A stretch of DNA of 64,000 bases, from the NCBI GenBank assembly GCA_964036315.1, contig OZ038479.1, positions 61,175,893 to 61,239,892 of the forward strand, given 5' to 3'. Positions within the stretch are counted from its first letter, which is position 1; each line of letters starts with the position of its first letter. The DNA is from Acanthosepion esculentum (taxonomy: Eukaryota; Mollusca; Cephalopoda; Sepiida; Sepiidae). Below are positions 59,059 through 64,000 of this stretch, in pieces. A program made the position numbers and the translations under genes. The notes below the pieces were generated by a model. The model had not been told where the DNA came from and made no database searches. It saw only the letters and a program-made list of their open reading frames with translations.

Positions 59059-60117
59059 TGTTATCGATGTGAAGGACTACATTGGAATAAGGATTGCCGT
59101 TTAAAATATAAAAACTGTCTTGTGTGTGGAAAAATGGGGCACAAGGCATCCCAATGTAGGAACAGAATAGCTACTAGTAGGTTAAGAGCTACTAGGATGC
59201 ATGACGAAGACAATACCAACATAAGGAAATATGTGGAACTTGAAATCTTAAATAAAAAGATAAAATTGCAACTAGACTCGGGTTCCGATCTAACGATAAT
59301 TAACCTACAGACATGGAAAAAGCTTAACAGACCAACCATGTTACATACACAAAAAATTGCTAAGTCGGTGACAGGAAAGCGTATAAAATTCGAAGGAGAA
59401 ATAATCGTAAATGCTAAATTTCACGGGAAAACAAAAAAACTCAAGATATACGTAATGAAAGATACAGAAAATCTAGAAAAAAACTGTATGCAAAAGTTCG
59501 ACGTATGGGATTCCCTTATCAGCTCGTTTTGTAAGGGTGCAGCTAGAAGTGAATTAAAAGAAAACGTCCAACCAGTATGTAAAAAGAAGCGGAACGCGCC
59601 ATTTGCTACCACAGATGAAAACAGTAAAGAGTTATACAGGGCAGTAAAGGAACTACCTGTGACCTTGCGAGAGATAAGAAAGGAAGCGAAAAAGGATGAA
59701 TTTATTCAGAGGACGAAGGAAAAAATAATGAAAAACCGGTATACATCTACAGTACTCAAGAGATCATTCAAACAAGAATGGGTCTATTTCAGTAACAATA
59801 TGGCTTATGAGAAACTAAATACAATAATTAACAGACTAGGAAACGTGATGTACACAAAAGGCGAAAGATTTACCCACAGAAAACATATTGACCAAATACA
59901 AAAAAGACGGGTTGAAGAGCCAAGTTCGTCACCCGCAGAAAATGACGAGTCGATGGAGGCGATCTTTGAAGTTTTTGAGATTCAAAGACCACAAGAAGAC
60001 ATAGAAATTGGAAGGACTAGCAGGAAGAGAAAATTTACAGTGCCTCTAATTGTCGACAATAAGAGAAAAGAAAAGATATTAACTCCTCCCAAAAGGAATT
60101 TAAGGAGGGGGTATTGA
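59041..60117 (+). CDS. Gag zinc knuckles, aspartic protease and integrase tail in one open frame
   Basis: Open from 59041 to the TGA at 60115-60117; the first ATG is at 59122. In order: two CCHC zinc knuckles (CYRCEGLHWNKDC at 59059 and CLVCGKMGHKASQC at about 59116) and a retropepsin (LQLDSGSDLTIIN, catalytic Asp at 59275-59277). Next come a few residues of the pre-RT linker (NVQPVCKKKRNAPFA, about 59560-59605), a direct jump to the RNase H/integrase spacer (KELPVTLREIRKEAKKDEFI), a remnant of the integrase N-terminal domain, and the integrase C-terminal tail (RLGNVMYTKGERFTHRKHID, about 59840). The missing parts were removed without breaking the frame. The frame ends through the polypurine tract into the first codons of the 3' LTR. 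Confidence 0.85.
   Translation, partial: APTPSACYRCEGLHWNKDCRLKYKNCLVCGKMGHKASQCRNRIATSRLRATRMHDEDNTNIRKYVELEILNKKIKLQLDSGSDLTIINLQTWKKLNRPTMLHTQKIAKSVTGKRIKFEGEIIVNAKFHGKTKKLKIYVMKDTENLEKNCMQKFDVWDSLISSFCKGAARSELKENVQPVCKKKRNAPFATTDENSKELYRAVKELPVTLREIRKEAKKDEFIQRTKEKIMKNRYTSTVLKRSFKQEWVYFSNNMAYEKLNTIINRLGNVMYTKGERFTHRKHIDQIQKRRVEEPSSSPAENDESMEAIFEVFEIQRPQEDIEIGRTSRKRKFTVPLIVDNKRKEKILTPPKRNLRRGY
60102..60111 (+). promoter_or_regulatory. Polypurine tract
   Basis: AAGGAGGGGG directly precedes the 3' LTR. It is the plus-strand priming site in this element class and here also encodes part of the last residues of the pol-derived frame. Confidence 0.85.
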
Positions 60118-60427
60118 GGAGTCTCCACTTTTTACACAAATGGACTCACCCGAGGTATACATATAATACTACCAGTGAATACCCAGACAGTTTATATTAG
60201 AGGAGGGTAGCACAAGAGTCACAGAGCGAGCACGTAGACTCAGTAAGGAGTCATACCGCGATACTTCAATACCAAGACTGTATATATATTAGTGCTACTA
60301 ACCCGCATTCCTCGATCTACTAACCCGTATTACCAGTTTGTATTATTACGTTAATACATTTATTTTCCTTATCCATTCCTGGCGTTTGTTATTCATTGAT
60401 ATCGGATTCATCCCGGAATCCACAACA
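60112..60427 (+). repeat. 3' LTR
   Basis: TATTGAGGAGTCTCCAC ... TCCACAACA, partner of 57470-57790. Confidence 0.93.
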
Positions 60428-60432
60428 GTTAT

Positions 60433-60808
60433 AAATAGATTAATTTTAAGATTCAAAGATGATAAAACATTTTTGAGTGGTATAAGCCAGAACTAAGAAG
60501 TTTGAACAAGATGATACTCCTTTGAATTTCACAGAGAGAACTATTGCCCACCTTACCAGAAAAGGTTTCAAAAACACCAAAATTAATGGAATAGACTTGA
60601 TTATAATTACAAAAAGAAAATCTGTGGACCATCATTAAAAGAGATACATATAAGAATGAAAAATAACGTATTCAGGCAAAGAAAGTCTTTGGATAACAAT
60701 AAAAATGCTGCAAATAAATTCAAAATAGGAAAAAAGTTAATAAAAGACTAAAGAAAGTTATAGAATATCAAGAAGAAATTATTACCGTGTAAAATAATTT
60801 CGCTCATT
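60433..60808. other. AT-rich spacer
   Basis: No feature recognised between the gypsy element and the mariner element. Confidence 0.5.
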
Positions 60809-60810
60809 TA

Positions 60811-62050
60811 TTAGGTCATCCTATAAGTTCTGTGTGAATTTTAACTTTTTGTTAAAATGAACGAAATTTAAAGAGTATTTTATAATGTCTAATGGAGCTG
60901 AACATTATTTTTATGTTTAGATGCATTTAAACTGATCAAATTTTATTTCAGAGAACAATAAAATTAAATTTTGTTTGATTAAAACCTTGCTAACATGGAA
61001 GTACCCAAGAATCATTTGAGGCACAAAATGCTTTATGAGTTCAAGAAAGGAAACTCAGCAGCCGAAGCGGCTAGAAACATTCTCTCAGTTTATGGAGTGG
61101 AATGTGGGAATGAAAGAACTTGCAGAAGATGGTTTGCAAAATTCAGAGGTGGAGATTTCACCCTTGAAGATGAAGATCGAACTGGACGTCCAGTTGAGTT
61201 TGATGAAAAGCTTCTTGAAGCAGCCCTTGAAGAAAATCCTGCTTTATCAGTTGAGGAATTGGCAGTGGTTCTCAGTTCAAACCATACAACTGTTCATCGT
61301 CATCTTCAATAACTTGGAAAAGTTCCTAAACTTGGAAAATGGGTGCCTCATGAATTGTCTGAAAACAACCTCAAATCCCGAGTTGACATCTGCTGTTCTC
61401 TCCATTCTCGCCAACTTGTTTCACCTTTTTTGCATAGACTTGTGACTGGCGACGAAAACTGGATCTTTTATCGAAATGTTAAGCGTCATAGACAGTGGCT
61501 TGGTAAAGGGGAAGGACCCCAGCCACGGCCGAGAAGGAACTTCATGGGCAAAGCGTTCTTCTTTCAATCTGGTGGGATTGCCAAGGAATAATCCACTTTG
61601 AATTCTTACCACCTAATGCAACAATTAATGCTCAAATATACTGTCAACAATTAGAGCGTTTGAACCAAGCTTTGAGGAAAAAAAAAGACCTGCTCTAGTG
61701 AATCCAAAACGTCACAAAAGATCGAAGAACTTGGTTGGGAGGAAATTCCTCATCCACCTTATTCTCCCGACCTTGCTCCTTCAGACTACCATCTGTTTCA
61801 TAGCTTACAGAATCATTTGGAAGAAACAGCTTTTGTAACACAGGAAGAGGTTTAAACTGACATTTGTGAGTTCTTCGAATCAAAGCCAAAAGAATTTTAC
61901 AGTAATGGAATTAGTAAGCTTGTTAATAGATGGAAGGAATCATAGATAATCAGGGAAAATACATTGTTGATTGAATCTGTAATTAAATGTAACATTTGGT
62001 CAATTGTTTTCTTTATTCAAAATTCGGACAGAACTTATGGGATGACCTGA
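60811..62050 (+). mobile_element. Mariner element with both ends
   Basis: 1240 bp between TA dinucleotides (60809-60810 and 62051-62052). Left end TTAGGTCATCCTATAAGTTC, right end the complement of TCAGGTCATCCCATAAGTTC, giving terminal repeats of about 30 bp. It is nearly identical along its 5' two-thirds to 31824-32811, indicating a recent burst of this family. Confidence 0.95.
60995..61945 (+). pseudogene. Mariner transposase pseudogene
   Basis: ATG at 60995 (MEVPKNHLRHKMLYEFKKGN). An internal stop at about 61310 (CAA to TAA in the second helix-turn-helix), the first catalytic block TGDENWIFY (about 61446), a one-base loss near 61540, and then in the next frame 'LLSIWWDCQGIIHFEFLPPN'. About 51 bp are deleted at 61711 relative to the other copy, removing the second catalytic aspartate block HQDNARPHTA. 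The third block 'SPDLAPSDYHLF' (about 61766) and C-terminus 'GISKLVNRWKES' remain. The enzyme cannot be active. Confidence 0.9.
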
Positions 62051-62364
62051 TATATAGGATATTGGGTTAATCAGATATGTTTCTCTAGACGATATCTTTT
62101 GTATTTTTTAAAAATTGTTTTGCTTTAAATAAAAACTCCAAAGACAAATTATTATCTTTATTTTTAATAAGGATAGAAAATGCAAGCTGAAACTTACACG
62201 ATCTATTGCTCATCTAAATATATCGAGAACAAGTGATGAGCTTCAGTTGATTAAATATGAATTTTATTGTGATAACGTTGACTTACAATCAGACATCATA
62301 TCTTGTTGTTATCGACTACTATGAAAGAGACTATTCATGTTTACAGGTACTGCCACCAGTACTT

Positions 62365-62368
<4 letters not shown>

Positions 62369-62446
<78 letters not shown>
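62369..62446. repeat. (TA)n-(TG)n compound microsatellite
   Basis: About 16 TA units followed by about 22 TG units. Confidence 0.97.
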
Positions 62447-62450
<4 letters not shown>

Positions 62451-62651
62451 TAAAATAATAAGAAAGTACAGTAAGATTTATAATCCGATGTTCTTAGCAA
62501 CTATTTTTATTTAAAAAAAACAGTTCTCGATACAAAGAGTAGACCAAAATATTAAAATTATTTTCTTTTGATTTTGTTTTTCTTTTCTTTTTTTTCTTTT
62601 TTAAAAATATGTTTCCATCACGATGGAAACATTTTTAAAAAGAAAATAATC

Positions 62652-62682
<31 letters not shown>

Positions 62683-63875
62683 AAGTGTATATGCAACGCC
62701 CATCACACATAGACTGATGTTTGATTCGTAAATAATTATTCACATATGTACATGAAACAGCTTCAGACGATTCATTGATACGCATACCTAAATGTATGAA
62801 GATAGCTTGTAAATATATACAAATATAAAATACAGAGAAAATAACAGAAGAGAATTTATAGTTATACATTTGTATATTTATGTATATACGTACGTGTATT
62901 TTACTTACCTTGCTTACTTATTACTTTATCTTACACTTCACCTTTCTCTCTCATCACATGCCTTCATATCTATCTATCTATCTATCTACCAAGGATGCAG
63001 GCGAAATGACAGCAAACGGATTTCCATTCATTCTCAACCTTACTCCTCATTTTTATTTACCTGTTCTTTACTAATACTTGCCGTGTATGAAGGCATTTAC
63101 ATTGACACACACACACACAAACACACGCATTGATGTATATATGTATGTGTGCGTGTGTGCGCGTGTGTGTGTATACACAGACATGTGTATGTTTCGTGTA
63201 TATCGACAGATATGCCTTTATCTCATCTATCGATCTATTCTTGTGAAAGTTGCTGAATAAGCATCATTCTTGGTCAAGGCCATATCGACTATTCCCCTCC
63301 CCGTTCCTCTCATTTTATCGGCACTTCATTCTTTCTTATCTCCGACATGTCTACCCCTTGGGCTTGACTTCATCGTCACTTTCATAATTGTTTTTGACAA
63401 TCATTTTTACGGCAGAATTCTATAATGATGATGATGATGATGATGATGATGATCAGTATCATCATTTTTGCTATGCCTTAGAACATTATAGAAATTATTG
63501 ATGCCATATTTTTTTTTTATTATTGTCAGCATTACTTTATTAACATTCTCCACTGTAACTAATTTTACAACAGCAATGTTATCACAATTTGAAATATAAA
63601 AAAATATATATTAGATCATCATCATCATCGTCATCATTGTCATCATCACTGCGGTCAAATACTATAAGACCCATGATTAAGAATGGAGATATTACTAAGA
63701 TGATGATGATGATGATCAGCATCATTGTAATTTTTGCTATTCATAAATTTCTTTATCTTTTCTCAAAACTCATTATCAATCTTGTCTTCTTTTTTTTATT
63801 TTGTTACTACTTTATATAATAACAAAACAATATTAATTATGAGGATGATAATATCAATCATCGTCTTGATCTCTA

Positions 63876-63944
63876 AAAGAAGAAGAAGAAGAAGAAGAAG
63901 AAGAAGAAGAAGAAGAAGAAGAAGAAGAAGAAGAAGAAGAAGAA
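63876..63944. repeat. (AGA)n microsatellite
   Basis: About 23 triplets. It gives a poly-arginine frame that is not a gene. Confidence 0.97.
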
Positions 63945-64000
63945 AATAATCAACATCTCAATTATTATTATTATTATCTCGGTCAATAAACTGCAATTAT

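Larger units (their letters stand above)
57465..60432 (+). mobile_element. Non-autonomous Ty3/gypsy retrotransposon with both LTRs and target duplication
   Basis: 5' LTR 57470-57790 and 3' LTR 60112-60427, flanked by the perfect 5-bp duplication GTTAT (57465-57469 and 60428-60432). The internal part holds a primer-site repeat block, a broken gag and a gag-tail/protease frame. Reverse transcriptase, RNase H and the integrase core are absent. The LTRs differ by roughly 8 substitutions and 2 short indels over ~320 bp, so the insertion is moderately young. It would depend on a related full element for reverse transcription. Confidence 0.92.
62060..64000. other. Microsatellite-rich end of window
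   Basis: (TA)n-(TG)n at 62369-62446, (TA)n at 62656-62682, short (TATC)n near 62967-62990, (AC)n/(GT)n mixtures at 63104-63175, (GAT)n at 63424-63452 and (GAA)n at 63876-63944. No gene. Confidence 0.75.

Noticed and set aside
63734..63949. Poly-arginine frame at the right end
   Set aside because: Translation of (AGA)n.

Overview
This is AT-rich metazoan DNA with no complete host gene that I can recognise. Nearly everything that reads as protein is a decayed or truncated transposable element. The mix fits a mollusc, most likely a cephalopod such as an octopus: long (AC)n, (TA)n, (GATA)n and (TCA)n microsatellites, mariner elements with the MEVPKNHLRH type of transposase, GIY-YIG Penelope-like elements, TAA-associated Dong/R2-like LINE ends, ZMYM1-like hAT elements, Ty3/gypsy elements and tRNA-derived SINEs. 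The species assignment is inference; no host marker gene proves it.

Layout. 1-3.3 kb: intergenic or intronic DNA with a near-perfect interrupted inverted repeat (828-1634), one plausible first coding exon of a small membrane protein on the minus strand (2480-2336) and an 89-bp palindromic MITE (3189-3277). 3.46-5.43 kb: a tandem array of about six ~300-bp units whose heads match the 5' end of U2 snRNA and which carry hairpins with UUCG and GAAA tetraloops. This is the most unusual structure in the window. 5.66-8.66 kb: an LTR with a proline-type primer site, then a minus-strand gypsy relic. 9-21 kb: LINE, Penelope, Helitron and internally deleted hAT fragments, a 30-bp tandem repeat and a solo LTR with matched flanks. 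21-31 kb: LINE fragments, a GC-rich island, long microsatellites and a minus-strand mariner pseudogene.

31.8-35.8 kb: a mariner copy inserted in a (TA)n run, cut inside its transposase and joined to a 5'-truncated Penelope-like element, followed by a very degenerate second type of mariner. 36.5-37.1 kb and 43.6-44.8 kb: three 3' ends of a Dong/R2-like non-LTR retrotransposon, two of them bounded by (AAT)n. 46.67-50.30 kb: a hAT element complete at both ends, with terminal inverted repeats and an 8-bp target duplication. 52-56 kb: two tRNA-type SINEs, a 17-bp tandem repeat and a LINE end. 57.47-60.43 kb: a short gypsy element with two LTRs and a perfect 5-bp target duplication that keeps gag and protease, has lost reverse transcriptase, RNase H and the integrase core, and carries a tandemly repeated copy of its own LTR-end/primer-binding site. 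60.81-62.05 kb: a mariner complete at both ends, near-identical to the one at 31.8 kb. 62-64 kb: microsatellites.

The elements do not form a pathway. The window records successive insertions, many of them bordering simple repeats. Coordinates of element ends are firm where terminal repeats and target duplications are visible (mariner 60811-62050, hAT 46673-50295, gypsy 57470-60427) and approximate elsewhere.
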